Below are positions 9,437 to 18,837 of a DNA stretch of 45,889 nucleotides, in pieces; position 1 is the first letter of the stretch; the number at the start of each line of letters is the position of its first letter. The position numbers and the translations under genes were made by a program. A model generated the notes under the pieces. That model saw nothing but the letters and a program-made list of their open reading frames with translations. It searched no databases and was not told where the DNA came from. The DNA comes from Bacteroidota bacterium (GTDB lineage Bacteria; Bacteroidota; Bacteroidia; J057; JAJTIE01), in assembly GCA_021300195.1 (NCBI GenBank), contig JAJTIE010000017.1:1-45889 (forward strand), given 5' to 3'.

Positions 9437-9444
9437 TACCTTTG
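9437..9444 (+). promoter_or_regulatory. -7 promoter element TACCTTTG, 5 nt before the GTG
   Basis: An exact TAnnTTTG match precedes the GTG at 9450 by five bases (CACCT). It should drive the TPR-barrel-HU/SPOR-GldB run. It lies at the downstream end of an AT-rich 270-bp gap between divergent genes. No -33 box is seen at the standard distance. Confidence 0.6.
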
Positions 9445-9449
9445 CACCT

Positions 9450-12400
9450 GTGCGCACAGCCACCAGCCTCTCGTACCTACGCATTGGGCTAGCCTGCTCC
9501 GTCATCGTTCTTGCCTCGCAGCTGCCTACCGCCCTGCGGGCACAGCAGTTGCCCGCATTTTATGAGGCCCAGGCCACCTATTTTGATGCGCTTTCGCTGT
9601 TTCAGAAGGAAAGCTATGCGGCGGCCTACGAGAAGTTTCGCACTTATCTGGGCGAAACAGGCCAAGATGACCAGGCACCCCAGCTGCAGCAGCCGGCAGC
9701 CAGCCTGTTGCTGTCCGACGCACGCTTCTACGAGGCACTATGCAGTTTCTATCTCCTGCGCAGCAATACGGAGCTGCTCTTCACCCGCTTTCTACAGGAT
9801 TATCCCCTGCATGCCAAAAGCACGCTGGCCCACTTCTACAAGGCCAAGCTTCTCTTTATAAAGCGCTACTACAGCCAGGTTTACCCGGAGCTGGAGCAGA
9901 TGAACTGGCAGCAGCTGGACGAAGCCCAGCAGGCCGAAGCCAGCTTCATGCAGGGCTTCAGCTACCTGGATGCAAGCAAGCTGGACCAGGCCGCACAGGC
10001 GCTATACCCCCTTACGCAGCAGCTGGGGCCCTGGCACGACCAGGCAAACTACTACCTGGCTATCGTATACTACCGGCAGCAGCAGTATGCCGAAGCCTTC
10101 CGGCTCTTGCAGGCCATCGAGCAGGCACCCAGCTACCAGGCCAAGGTACCCCTATACATAGCCGGCAGCCTGGTGGCCCTGGGCCAGTACCCGCTGGCCG
10201 AAGACTATGCCGATAAACTACAGGCACGCAGGCTAGAGTGGGAGCAGAAGCCCCTACTGTACCGGGAACTGGGCACCGCTATTTATGAAAATGGCCACCT
10301 ACAGAAGGCTCTGCCCTACCTGAGCCACTATGCCGAGGCTGCACCGTCGCCGCAGGATCGTGCCAGCCTTTTCCGGCTGGGCCACTGCCACTATGCCGCC
10401 CAGCAGTACACTGCCGCCACCCGGGTGCTGGAGCCCCTGCTAGCCGGACAGGACAGCCTGGCCAGCGCAGCCAGCTACTACCTGGGTTTCTGCTACCTGC
10501 AGCTGGAGCGACGGGAGGAGGCTCGCCTGGCTTTTCAGACTGCCTACGCCGCCCGGCTGACGACGCCCTTTACCGCCGATGCCCTATTTGAATACGGCAA
10601 GCTATCGCTGGCCACCCAGTACTACACTGCGGCAGAGCAGGCCCTGCGCAGCTACCTGGCCAGCTATCCCACCGCCCCACACACCGAAGAGGCAAACCAG
10701 CTGCTGGGTGAGGTGCTATACTACGGAGGCTCCTTTGCCGAGGCGGTACCCTATTTTGAGAAAAGCCCGATCCAGAATATCCGAACCCGCAAAACCTACC
10801 AGCGCGTGTGCTACTACCACGGCCTCTCGCTGCTGGAAAAGGGGAGTGCCCGGGAGGCCACAGCATTCCTGGAAAAAGCCGTACAGGCCTCGGCAGATGC
10901 CGACTTCACCCAGCGTGCCCGCTTCTGGCTGGGCGAAGCACTGTTCTACCAGAAGCAGTATGAACCAGCACAGCGCAGCTACCAGCAGTTTGTGCACAGC
11001 ACGGGTGCCAGTGGCATGGCCTATTATCCCCAGGCCCTGCTGGGCCTGGGCTGGTGCCAGCTGCGCCGCCAGGCCTATGCCGAGGCGGCCCGCACCTTCC
11101 AGGGTCTGCAGCAGGTACACCGCCTGGCCCAGCTGCAGCCACAGCTGTACCGAGAGGCCGTGGTGCGCCGCGCAGACGCCCTCTTCCTGCAGAAACAATA
11201 CAAGGACGCCAACTTCCTGTATGCCCAGCTGGCAGATAGCACGGGCTACCTGGCCGACTATGCCCTGTACCAGTACGCCCTGTGCCAAAGCCGCATGGAG
11301 CAGCACAAACGGGCCATTGCAAAACTGGAGCTATTCCTGAAAAAGCACCCCAATAGCCCCCTGAACCCCGAGGCACTGTATGCGCTGAGCGAGGAGTACC
11401 TAAGCTGGGAGCACAACGCCAGCCAAGCCAGGGCTTATGCCAACCGCATACTCAGCTCCTACCCGGGTAGCGGCTTTGCAGCACGGGCCCATGTGCTCAT
11501 TGCACAGGCAAACCTGAACCTGGGGCAGGAGCCGGAAGCGATTGATCACTACCGAACCGTACTAGCCCAGTATGGCAACGAGGAAGAACCCGTACGAACG
11601 GCATTTGCCGAACTGAAGCACCTGCTAGGCCCCAGCCAGATAGACAGCCTACTGACTGCCTACGAAAAACAATACCCCGGGGGGCAGACCTTCCTGGACG
11701 ATGCCAGCTTTGCAGCAGCCCGAGACCTGCTACTCATCGACCAGCAGTATCAAGCTGGCGTGGCACGCCTCAGCCGCTTTATCCGCCAGTACCCAAACAG
11801 CCAGCACCTGAATGAAGCCCTGCTACTACGGGGCGAGGGCTACCAGCAGCTGGACTCTACCAGCCTGGCCCTGGCAGACTATGAAGCACTATTTGCCCAA
11901 AGCAGGGTGCCGCCCGAGCTGCTAACACGCGCCCAGCTGCAAGCTGCCTACCTGTACCTGGCCACAGACGCTGGCCGAAGTGCCGAACTGTACAGCCTGG
12001 CAGCCCGCCAGGCAGCCAATAAAATAGACAGTGCCCAGGCCCTAATCGGCTGGGCCGAAGCCCAGGTACGGCTAGGCCAGCCAAAGGAGGCCCGGGCCGT
12101 GCTAAATAACATCTATGGCATGCGCGTGCTACCCGCCTACACCCGGGCTAAAACAGGCCTGATACTGGCAAAACTGGAAGACCAGCTGGGAGACAGTGCC
12201 CAGGCCCTAAAGCTATATGAGGACGTAAGCCGGCTAGAAGCCGGAGCCCTGAGGGCCGAGGCCCTGTACTACACCCTGGAGCTACACTACCGCCAGGGAG
12301 CCTATACCAGGCTAAGAGACAGCCTGTATGCCCAGAAGGCCCTGCTGCGAAACCAGGACTACTGGCAGGCCAAGGCCTACCTGCTGCTAGCCAATGCCTT

Positions 12401-12668
12401 CTGGCAGCTGGAGCAGCACCAGCAGGCACTGGAGACCCTGCGCTCCATTGCCCTGCACGCCCAAGACCCCGGCCTGAAAACGCAGGCCAGCCAGCTGCTG
12501 GAGACGCGGACCAAGGCCCTGGAAGCCCTGCAGGCCGAAAATGCCGCACGCCTGCAAGAAAAAGCAGCGGCAGAAAAAGCCAAACTGCTGAAAGAAGAGC
12601 GTGCCGATCCGGTAGAAGAAGTTTCCCCCAAAGACCCCCGACTCGATGAGGCCAAGCCCAGAAAATAA
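9450..12668 (+). CDS. Large periplasmic TPR-repeat protein
   Basis: A 1072-residue exported protein built almost wholly of tetratricopeptide repeats. The start is a GTG at 9450. Residues 1-31 form a signal peptide ending 'ALRAQ'. From about residue 35 to 1010 there are many TPR-type helix pairs with the usual small-large alternation (for example 'YAAAYEKFRTYL', 'AEEALR'-like A/Y patterns and 'ALYALSEEYLS'). The C-terminal 60 residues are a charged Ala/Glu/Lys coiled tail. TPR arrays bind protein partners, and in Bacteroidota such long TPR proteins are often encoded directly before an outer-membrane barrel, as here. I infer a periplasmic scaffold for the barrel encoded next, with which the gene overlaps by 23 nt. 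No enzyme domain is visible. Confidence 0.85.
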   Translation: MRTATSLSYLRIGLACSVIVLASQLPTALRAQQLPAFYEAQATYFDALSLFQKESYAAAYEKFRTYLGETGQDDQAPQLQQPAASLLLSDARFYEALCSFYLLRSNTELLFTRFLQDYPLHAKSTLAHFYKAKLLFIKRYYSQVYPELEQMNWQQLDEAQQAEASFMQGFSYLDASKLDQAAQALYPLTQQLGPWHDQANYYLAIVYYRQQQYAEAFRLLQAIEQAPSYQAKVPLYIAGSLVALGQYPLAEDYADKLQARRLEWEQKPLLYRELGTAIYENGHLQKALPYLSHYAEAAPSPQDRASLFRLGHCHYAAQQYTAATRVLEPLLAGQDSLASAASYYLGFCYLQLERREEARLAFQTAYAARLTTPFTADALFEYGKLSLATQYYTAAEQALRSYLASYPTAPHTEEANQLLGEVLYYGGSFAEAVPYFEKSPIQNIRTRKTYQRVCYYHGLSLLEKGSAREATAFLEKAVQASADADFTQRARFWLGEALFYQKQYEPAQRSYQQFVHSTGASGMAYYPQALLGLGWCQLRRQAYAEAARTFQGLQQVHRLAQLQPQLYREAVVRRADALFLQKQYKDANFLYAQLADSTGYLADYALYQYALCQSRMEQHKRAIAKLELFLKKHPNSPLNPEALYALSEEYLSWEHNASQARAYANRILSSYPGSGFAARAHVLIAQANLNLGQEPEAIDHYRTVLAQYGNEEEPVRTAFAELKHLLGPSQIDSLLTAYEKQYPGGQTFLDDASFAAARDLLLIDQQYQAGVARLSRFIRQYPNSQHLNEALLLRGEGYQQLDSTSLALADYEALFAQSRVPPELLTRAQLQAAYLYLATDAGRSAELYSLAARQAANKIDSAQALIGWAEAQVRLGQPKEARAVLNNIYGMRVLPAYTRAKTGLILAKLEDQLGDSAQALKLYEDVSRLEAGALRAEALYYTLELHYRQGAYTRLRDSLYAQKALLRNQDYWQAKAYLLLANAFWQLEQHQQALETLRSIALHAQDPGLKTQASQLLETRTKALEALQAENAARLQEKAAAEKAKLLKEERADPVEEVSPKDPRLDEAKPRK

Positions 12669-14361
12669 GCCGCGTGCCCTGGGCCACCTGCTAGGCCTGG
12701 CTGCCCTGCTGTGGCTGCCCCTGTGCAGCCTGGCGCAGTATAACCCCCTGGCAGGGCGAGATACCCTGACCCTGGTGCGCGAGCGCATAGAAAGCCTGCC
12801 CCCCAGCGCAAAGCCCACCTTCAGCATACCCCAGCCCGATCTCAGCTTTGACGGGCAGGGCCTGCAGTTCCAGCCAGACTCTATTGCCTATGCGCCCCGG
12901 GCCGGGGCATTCCCGGTGGGGTACGAGGCTGTGCCCAAACCCGTGTGGGAGCGGCTGAAGAATAACTACCTGATGGTCGGCCTGGGAGCCTATATCACCC
13001 CAGTCTTTCGAGCCTATGTAACGAATGGACGCAGCACCAAAACCCACTGGGCACTACAGGCCGAACACTTTAGCAGCCCAAATGGACACACAGACTACGC
13101 AAACTTCAGCGAGCAGGACGTACAAGCCAGTGGGCGGATCCTGCGCGAGCGTTACAGCCTGTTTGGCCGGGCACACTTCGCCTACCAGCAGCGCAACCAC
13201 TTTGCCGATACGCTGGTAGACCGCTGGAAGGCCAACGAAAACTCCGTAGACCAGGTGGCCCTGGAGCGCCAAATCCGGCAACGCTTTTTTGTGATCGAGC
13301 TGGAGGGCGGAATAGAGAACAACAAGCGGGATGCGCGCCTGGACTACCGGGCTCCCCTCCAGCTGAAAAACTATACCGACCGCCGGGGCGTACGCGAGTG
13401 GCACCTTGGCACCCAGCCCTACCTGAACTACCGCATATCCGACCAGTGGCAGCTGAAGCTGGAAAGCACCCTGCAGTATGCAGCACTGGAATTCAACAAC
13501 CTGGATACAAACCGCTACCAGGCTGTGGTGCAGCTTAGCCCCATACTCAGCTACCGGCAGGGGCCCCTGCGCCTGGCGGCCGGCCTTGGGCTGGGATATG
13601 CCAGCCTGACCGACAGCAGCAGCACCCGCGTATACCCACAGCTGCAGGCATCCTATCAGCTTCTGCCCGCCATCAGTCCCTATCTCGTCATCGCGGGTGG
13701 CATGCGGGCCCTGGACCGGAGCCGGATGATGGCGGATATGCCCTACCTGCGCGAAGACCAGTGGGTGCGACCCTACAGCGAAGACATCAACGTCAAAGCC
13801 GGCATTCAGGGCCATGGCCTGGGCCTGCACTACGACCTGGCCGCCACCCTGCGCAGCCTAAAGGGGCTGCCGGTATACTTCGGCACTACACAGGCGGGCG
13901 TATACTTTGGCCAGGAGCTGGCACCCGGCTACTTCTTGTACCTGAGCGAAAAGAGCTTTACGGCGGCCGGGCTGGAAGCCCAGCTGGGCTATACGTACAA
14001 AAGCTGGGAAACCCAGCTGCGGATGCAGTACCAGTCCTACACACTAGACCGGCTTCCCTACTATTTCCAAATGCCTGAATGGCAGGCCCAGCTACGCACC
14101 AGCTATCTGTGGGCCAATAAGATACGCGGCACCCTGCTGCTAAACCACTATGGCAGCAGAACAATGGGGCTAAGCCCGGAGGGCAACCCGATAGAGGCCG
14201 ATGCGTACCTAGACCTAAATGCCGCGTTTGACTATGCGATTTCGCAGCAATTTTCCGTATTTTGTCAGTTCAACAATCTGCTGGGCAGCGCTTATGAACG
14301 ATGGATCGGCTATCGGGAACGGCCGCTGGACTTCAGACTAGGAGGAACGGTAAGTTTCTGA
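12646..14361 (+). CDS. Outer-membrane beta-barrel protein (TonB-receptor-like barrel)
   Basis: A 571-residue protein with an N-terminal signal peptide ending 'CSLAQ' (about residue 31), a short linker region, and then alternating amphipathic strands from about residue 100 to the end. It terminates in 'FRLGGTVSF'. A final aromatic residue is the standard outer-membrane barrel insertion signal. There is no recognisable plug domain or TonB box, so it is not a complete TonB-dependent receptor. Strands such as 'LRMQYQSYTLDRLPYY' and 'NQFNNLLGSAYE'-type endings resemble receptor barrels. The ATG at 12646 lies inside the end of the TPR gene, pointing to coupled translation and probable physical partnership. 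Its ligand is unknown. Confidence 0.85.
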   Translation: MRPSPENKPRALGHLLGLAALLWLPLCSLAQYNPLAGRDTLTLVRERIESLPPSAKPTFSIPQPDLSFDGQGLQFQPDSIAYAPRAGAFPVGYEAVPKPVWERLKNNYLMVGLGAYITPVFRAYVTNGRSTKTHWALQAEHFSSPNGHTDYANFSEQDVQASGRILRERYSLFGRAHFAYQQRNHFADTLVDRWKANENSVDQVALERQIRQRFFVIELEGGIENNKRDARLDYRAPLQLKNYTDRRGVREWHLGTQPYLNYRISDQWQLKLESTLQYAALEFNNLDTNRYQAVVQLSPILSYRQGPLRLAAGLGLGYASLTDSSSTRVYPQLQASYQLLPAISPYLVIAGGMRALDRSRMMADMPYLREDQWVRPYSEDINVKAGIQGHGLGLHYDLAATLRSLKGLPVYFGTTQAGVYFGQELAPGYFLYLSEKSFTAAGLEAQLGYTYKSWETQLRMQYQSYTLDRLPYYFQMPEWQAQLRTSYLWANKIRGTLLLNHYGSRTMGLSPEGNPIEADAYLDLNAAFDYAISQQFSVFCQFNNLLGSAYERWIGYRERPLDFRLGGTVSF

Positions 14362-14402
14362 AAAACGAGCTAAGCCTGTGCGATGACCGAAACCCCAACG
14401 CC

Positions 14403-15593
14403 ATGAATGCCGACCACACTGCCTATCTACAGCTTGCCTTTCGCGAGCTGGCGCACTTTTCGCTTCCCGGCATTGGTACCCTGAACAAAACCCTGGCAGG
14501 GGCGCGCATAGATGCGAACTCAAACATCATCTATCCACCTACCGAACGCTTCGAGTTCACCCCAGGCACAGAGAAGTACAAAGATTACTTTGCCCAGCTG
14601 CTGGTACGCCGTGCCAGGCTGGACGAAACAGCCGCCGAACAGGCCGTTCAGCGCATCGTGCAGGAGATCCGCCACTCGCTGGACGACACCCGCGCGTTTG
14701 ATGTGCCTGGCATCGGCAGGTTTGTACAGGCTGGCAATCAGCTCAGCTTCGAATTGACCAGCGAAGACCCCACCCTCCAAACCTTTGGGCTTAGGCCTGT
14801 TTCTATCTCCGAGGTAGGCAAGGAGCAACTAGAGAAAGTGCAAGAAAAACGAGAAAAGGCCCAGAGCAGCAAAAAGAAGAACGAGAAAAAACAAAAGTCG
14901 AAGGCCGACACGAAAGCCCGGGAGCAAAAGACACCCGCTGCCAAACAGACAGCCACTGGAGCCGGACGCAGGGGCAACAGGCGGATACGGCTGCTACTGG
15001 CAACACTGGCCGTGCTACTGGTGGGCCTGGGTGCACTCGTCTACCTGAACCGACACGAACTGGAAAAAAGCCTGGAAAAACAACCCGTAGCTACAGCGGA
15101 AGCAGACAGCCCGGCGGAAGCGGTAGAGAACCCCGCAGAAACATCTAGCCCAACGACAGAGGAGCCAGCAGCCACAGTGGAGGCCAGCAAAGCGGCGGAA
15201 ACAGCAACACAAGCCAACGTGCCGGAGGAGCCTAAGGCCCAGACAAACACCACGAAACCTAGCCGGAAATTGCAGCCAGCACATGGCCGACCCCAAAAGG
15301 CTCCTGTAATCAACGAAAAACCGAGTAATACCCCTATCCAGACAGGTAATCTGAATGCCACCGCCCCTGCCACCGCCTACCAGCTGGTACTCAAGCAGGT
15401 ATACAACAGCGAAGCCAAAGCCCGAGAAGAGGCCACATTCTGGCAGGAGTATGGCGGTACGCTGATCCGCCAGGGGCAGGGGTATACCATCCTATTCTAC
15501 ACCAGCAAGAGCCTGGCTGCCGTACGGGCACGGCAGAAACAGATGGAAAGCAGCGGCGATCTGTACGTTGGGCAGAGCAAGATTATTCCCTAA
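14403..15593 (+). CDS. HU (CCDC81-type)-TM-SPOR protein
   Basis: A 396-residue bitopic inner-membrane protein. Residues 1-130 form tandem CCDC81-like prokaryotic HU domains. Landmarks are 'FSLPGIGTL' in the first and 'FDVPGIGRF' in the second, each followed by the beta-arm region. A very basic Lys-rich linker (about 135-190) precedes one membrane helix (about 197-218), so the HU part is cytoplasmic by the positive-inside rule. An acidic Pro/Thr-rich periplasmic linker leads to a C-terminal SPOR domain (about 318-396, 'YQLVLKQVYNSEAKAREEA' to 'LYVGQSKIIP'). SPOR domains bind denuded septal glycan strands, and HU-fold domains typically bind DNA. The frame is open from 14301, but the ATG at 14403 begins the HU domain directly. 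It follows the barrel gene by 41 nt. Confidence 0.85.
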   Translation: MNADHTAYLQLAFRELAHFSLPGIGTLNKTLAGARIDANSNIIYPPTERFEFTPGTEKYKDYFAQLLVRRARLDETAAEQAVQRIVQEIRHSLDDTRAFDVPGIGRFVQAGNQLSFELTSEDPTLQTFGLRPVSISEVGKEQLEKVQEKREKAQSSKKKNEKKQKSKADTKAREQKTPAAKQTATGAGRRGNRRIRLLLATLAVLLVGLGALVYLNRHELEKSLEKQPVATAEADSPAEAVENPAETSSPTTEEPAATVEASKAAETATQANVPEEPKAQTNTTKPSRKLQPAHGRPQKAPVINEKPSNTPIQTGNLNATAPATAYQLVLKQVYNSEAKAREEATFWQEYGGTLIRQGQGYTILFYTSKSLAAVRARQKQMESSGDLYVGQSKIIP

Positions 15594-15633
15594 TCCCGCG
15601 CACGGACCTGGGTAAGGACTAGAAAAACAAGAC

Positions 15634-16857
15634 ATGAAGGGCGGAGCAAAGAACGGTATACGGCAATGGACCCGGCGTCGGGCTACTTTTTTGCTGCTAG
15701 CCGTGTTTGGAGGGATACTGGGCAGCTGCGAAAGCAACAATCCTGCCGGCGCAACAGCCGAAGGAGCGGGCGGCCTGCGGGTGCAAACCGAATGGGTGCA
15801 CTTTGAGCAACTGATGGATAGCCTGAACCAGGCACTGGCAAAGCGGATAGACTGCCAGCTATGGTACCAGCAGCATGTGGCCCCCCATCGGCGGATCCTG
15901 GCGCACTGGCTATGGGGCGGCGCACAGCAGGACATGACCGAGGATGAGTTGGCCCAGCTCAGCTATCGTATTGATAGCCTGGTGACCCGGCACCCTGCCC
16001 AGGCCGACCACGACCTGGGACGCATGCTATGCAGCTGGGTGCAAGACCCCCACACCCCCAGGCTGCTAGACAGCCTGCAGGCCCACCTAAGCCCAAAACT
16101 GCGGCTGGAGCAGCAGCTGCAGCCAGCACTAAACAAGCTACGGACGCTTTTCCCGAATGAAATACCCGGACGGGCCAAGCTGGGCACCATTGTAATGGGC
16201 TACGACCCGCGCCTCCCACTTAGCTACACCTACCCCAAGGATGAACTGATGACGGCTGTGCTGGATAGCACGCTGTATGTAATGATTGGGCTAGACTACT
16301 TTGCGGGGCCAGACTTCCCCATTCTGCACCCCGAACTATTGCAGAGTGCCTACTTCCGCCAGCGCTTTGCGCCCAGATATGCCACCAAGCGTATCCTGGA
16401 GGGCATTATCTCCAACCTCGTACATCCCCCCCGGCTGGTGCCAGCAGGCAGCAGCCAGCCGCCAACGTTTCTGGCCCACATGCTACACGAGGGCATAGAC
16501 CTATACCTGCTACACCAGCTGCTGCCTGGGCTGCCGCTACAGGACCTGCTGTACTGGGATGCCAAGCAGCTGGAATGGGCACAGGCACAGGAACCCCTGC
16601 TATACAAGCACTTCCTGGGCTTGCTGTTCGAAACACAGGCGTATAAGTTTACCGACTACCTGTACCCCCGGCCCAGTGTGCAGATGCGGGGTATTCCGGG
16701 TGGGCAGGCTGCGCCGCCCTATCTGGGTGCATATATTGGGTATCAGATTATTTCTGCCTACCAGGCACAGCATCCAGGCCGGCCACTTGCCGAGCTGGTA
16801 GCCCAGCAAGACTGGCAAAAGCTGCTGAAGGAAAGCGGCTACAAGCCCGCGCTGTAA
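15634..16857 (+). CDS. gldB: Gliding motility lipoprotein GldB
   Basis: A 407-residue lipoprotein with a type II signal peptide (LGSC, lipidated Cys about residue 32). Family-specific blocks of GldB are present: 'YVMIGLDYFAG' (about 210-220), 'RILEGIISN' (about 252), 'TFLAHMLHEGIDLY' (about 279-292), 'QLEWAQAQEPLLYKHF' (about 309) and the C-terminal 'GAYIGYQIISAYQAQHP' with 'LLKESGYKP' at the end. GldB is required for gliding in Flavobacterium and is anchored on the envelope. Its biochemical role is still unclear. The HEGID sequence resembles a metallopeptidase HExxD, but this is not proven to be catalytic. It is the last gene of the plus-strand envelope run, 40 nt after the SPOR gene. It meets the PP2C gene tail-to-tail across 140 bp with no clear terminator. 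Confidence 0.9.
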   Translation: MKGGAKNGIRQWTRRRATFLLLAVFGGILGSCESNNPAGATAEGAGGLRVQTEWVHFEQLMDSLNQALAKRIDCQLWYQQHVAPHRRILAHWLWGGAQQDMTEDELAQLSYRIDSLVTRHPAQADHDLGRMLCSWVQDPHTPRLLDSLQAHLSPKLRLEQQLQPALNKLRTLFPNEIPGRAKLGTIVMGYDPRLPLSYTYPKDELMTAVLDSTLYVMIGLDYFAGPDFPILHPELLQSAYFRQRFAPRYATKRILEGIISNLVHPPRLVPAGSSQPPTFLAHMLHEGIDLYLLHQLLPGLPLQDLLYWDAKQLEWAQAQEPLLYKHFLGLLFETQAYKFTDYLYPRPSVQMRGIPGGQAAPPYLGAYIGYQIISAYQAQHPGRPLAELVAQQDWQKLLKESGYKPAL

Positions 16858-16997
16858 TTAAGGAGAAAGAGCCCTGCTGACTATAGCACCGGCAGAAAGC
16901 GTGGGCCATGAATGTGGGTAAACAACAGAAACCGCCTGTTTTATTGCCGAATCCTGGCAAAGGCAAGTCGTATGGTTTGCACCCGCCGTTGACGCCA

Positions 16998-18734
16998 CTA
17001 CCATTCGAAAGCGAAGACCATGATGTCGTCGCTGTTTTCAGTCCGGGCTTCGTTCTTCCAGGCTGTAAAACTGCTCTTCATGGCCTGGAACTGCTCGTTC
17101 AGGCTTAGGTGGCTATTGGATAGAAGTACATCGCTAAAGCGCTTGGATGAAAATTTTCGGCGCTCGGGTCCGCCTATCTGGTCGGTAATTCCGTCGGAAA
17201 ACAGGAATACCCGATCGCCCCTTTCCAACTTTAGTGTCTGGTTGGTAAAGGAGCTGTGCGCTATCAGGCTTCCTCCTATGGGCTGGCGGTCGCCCTTCAG
17301 CTCGTTCAGCTGGCCGTTTCGCAGGTGGTACAGGGGGCGGTAGGCACCGGCAAAGTCCATAAGTCCGGTCTCTGCATCGATGCTGACGAGCGCAATGTCC
17401 ATTCCGTCATGGCCGCCCGTCTCGTCTTGCCTCAGGCCCTTGCGTACGCTTAGGTCCAGTTCGGCCAGTATAAGCCTGGGATTCACAATCTCCTGCTCAT
17501 TCACAATCTGGTTCAGCAGGTTGTAGGCCATCACGGTCATAAAGGCACCCGGTACGCCATGGCCCGTACAGTCTACTGCAGCTACCAGTATGCGTCCCTT
17601 CTTCTTGTTTACCCAGTAGAAGTCGCCGCACACGATGTCTTTGGCTTCGTACAGGATCTCGTGCTGGGGCAGATGCTGGCCAATAACGTCCTCGGCGGGC
17701 AAGATGCTGTACTGAATACGCCTGGCATACTCTATGCTGTCGGTAATGCTGCGGTTTTTGTCCTCCAGTTCGCTGGTGCGCTCTGCCACCTTGGCCTCCA
17801 GCTTCTGGTACAGGTTACTATTGGCCAGGGTAGCAGCAGCATGGCGCGAGAAAAGATCGAGAAACTCCTGCTTTAGGGCATCGAAGTGGTCCTTTCGGTC
17901 GCTCTCTAGGTACAGCACAGCCATTACATTACCCCCACTATTTTCAATGCGGTGCACATACACCCCGCGTGTGCGGTGTGTGTGCACATAGCTATCCAGC
18001 CTCCAGGTGTCGTCTCGGTAGGCATTGGGGAGGATCAGGGGCTCCTGTGTATCGTTGGCATAGGTAAGGACTGGGGCTGGCAGGTTCTCCACCAGCTCGC
18101 TTTGATCCAGGTACTTCAGGTCCAGCTCTCCCTCCGGGTAGTAGGCCTGCACGGCATAGCGCAGCATGTTGTGGTCAAAGAGCAGGATGACACCCTTTTT
18201 GCTCGCCGTCTTGCTGGTGGCCAGCAGGATGATGCGCTCGAGCGAGCTATTGATGTTTACCTCCTCTGCCAGGATCTGGCCACAGAGGTTTAGGTCGGCC
18301 AGCATGTTTACCCGTGCATCCAGCTCCTTATCCAGCACATAGCTTTTTGCCGCCTCTTCTATGGTCATTTGCAGGTCCTTGCTGTCCCACGGCTTAGCCA
18401 TGTAGCGGTACAGGTTGGCATGGTTCACGGCATTGCCCACGGCATCGGCACTGGCCTGGCCCGTAAGCAGGATCTTGCGGATGCGGGGGTTTATTTTGTT
18501 GACCTTGATCAGGAATTCATCTCCTTTCATACCCGGCATCAGGTGGTCGGATATAACAATGGCGATCTCGTGGGTATTATCCTGCATAGACTCTTGCAGG
18601 TAGACGAGCGCATCCTCGGCGTTATCGGAAATCTCCAGGGCAAACCGGTCTCCAAGCCCGAGTTTTAACTCCTCGCGCAGGCTGTTGAGGACGGTAACCT
18701 CGTCGTCCACGCACATGATGACCATTTTATCCAT
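16998..18734 (-). CDS. Response regulator with GAF and PP2C (SpoIIE-type) phosphatase domains
   Basis: A 578-residue cytoplasmic signalling protein. The receiver domain (1-125) has the acidic pair D10/D11, phospho-acceptor D63 in 'ISDHLMPGM', T91 and K114, so it looks phosphorylatable. A GAF-like sensor domain (about 150-315) and a coiled-coil linker (about 318-350) follow. The PP2C/SpoIIE phosphatase (about 350-577) has metal-binding aspartates in 'VCGDFYW', 'AAVDCTGHGVPG', 'DGMDIAL' and 'FLFSDGITD'. Such proteins dephosphorylate Ser/Thr proteins, often anti-sigma-factor antagonists. Phosphorylation of the receiver would set the output. The upstream gene on the same strand is a histidine kinase lacking its own receiver, 103 nt away, and is the obvious partner. 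No anti-sigma or STAS gene is in the window, so the target is unknown. Confidence 0.92.
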   Translation of the reverse strand: MDKMVIMCVDDEVTVLNSLREELKLGLGDRFALEISDNAEDALVYLQESMQDNTHEIAIVISDHLMPGMKGDEFLIKVNKINPRIRKILLTGQASADAVGNAVNHANLYRYMAKPWDSKDLQMTIEEAAKSYVLDKELDARVNMLADLNLCGQILAEEVNINSSLERIILLATSKTASKKGVILLFDHNMLRYAVQAYYPEGELDLKYLDQSELVENLPAPVLTYANDTQEPLILPNAYRDDTWRLDSYVHTHRTRGVYVHRIENSGGNVMAVLYLESDRKDHFDALKQEFLDLFSRHAAATLANSNLYQKLEAKVAERTSELEDKNRSITDSIEYARRIQYSILPAEDVIGQHLPQHEILYEAKDIVCGDFYWVNKKKGRILVAAVDCTGHGVPGAFMTVMAYNLLNQIVNEQEIVNPRLILAELDLSVRKGLRQDETGGHDGMDIALVSIDAETGLMDFAGAYRPLYHLRNGQLNELKGDRQPIGGSLIAHSSFTNQTLKLERGDRVFLFSDGITDQIGGPERRKFSSKRFSDVLLSNSHLSLNEQFQAMKSSFTAWKNEARTENSDDIMVFAFEW

Positions 18735-18781
18735 GCCTTGCGCTAAGCCGTTAGATTTACGCTCAAAATTGCCACAATAAA

Positions 18782-18789
18782 CAAAAATA
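18782..18789 (-). promoter_or_regulatory. Candidate -7 element TATTTTTG
   Basis: An exact TAnnTTTG match, 48 nt upstream of the ATG at 18734, in the AT-rich gap before the REC-GAF-PP2C gene. It implies a leader of about 43 nt and that this gene can be transcribed separately from the kinase. The -33 box is weak (ATTG at 18814-18817, spacing 24). Confidence 0.45.
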
Positions 18790-18837
18790 TAGGCAAAGCT
18801 CGCCCGGCTGGCACAATAAAGTAAGCTGCCGACCTGC

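Noticed and set aside
9196-9447. Minus-strand 83-codon frame in the divergent gap
   Set aside because: Lies over the AT-rich promoter region, has erratic composition, and would overlap the start region of the T9SS cargo gene.
10579-11340. Plus-strand 253-codon frame inside the TPR gene
   Set aside because: Out-of-frame overlap rich in Ser/Thr/Arg/Cys, a by-product of GC-rich codons. The TPR repeats continue through it.
13054-13830. Minus-strand 258-codon open frame
   Set aside because: Antisense to the outer-membrane barrel gene and without any recognisable domain or promoter.
16858-16997. Terminator between gldB and the PP2C gene
   Set aside because: Only a 5-bp TTGCC/GGCAA pairing without a T-run was seen.
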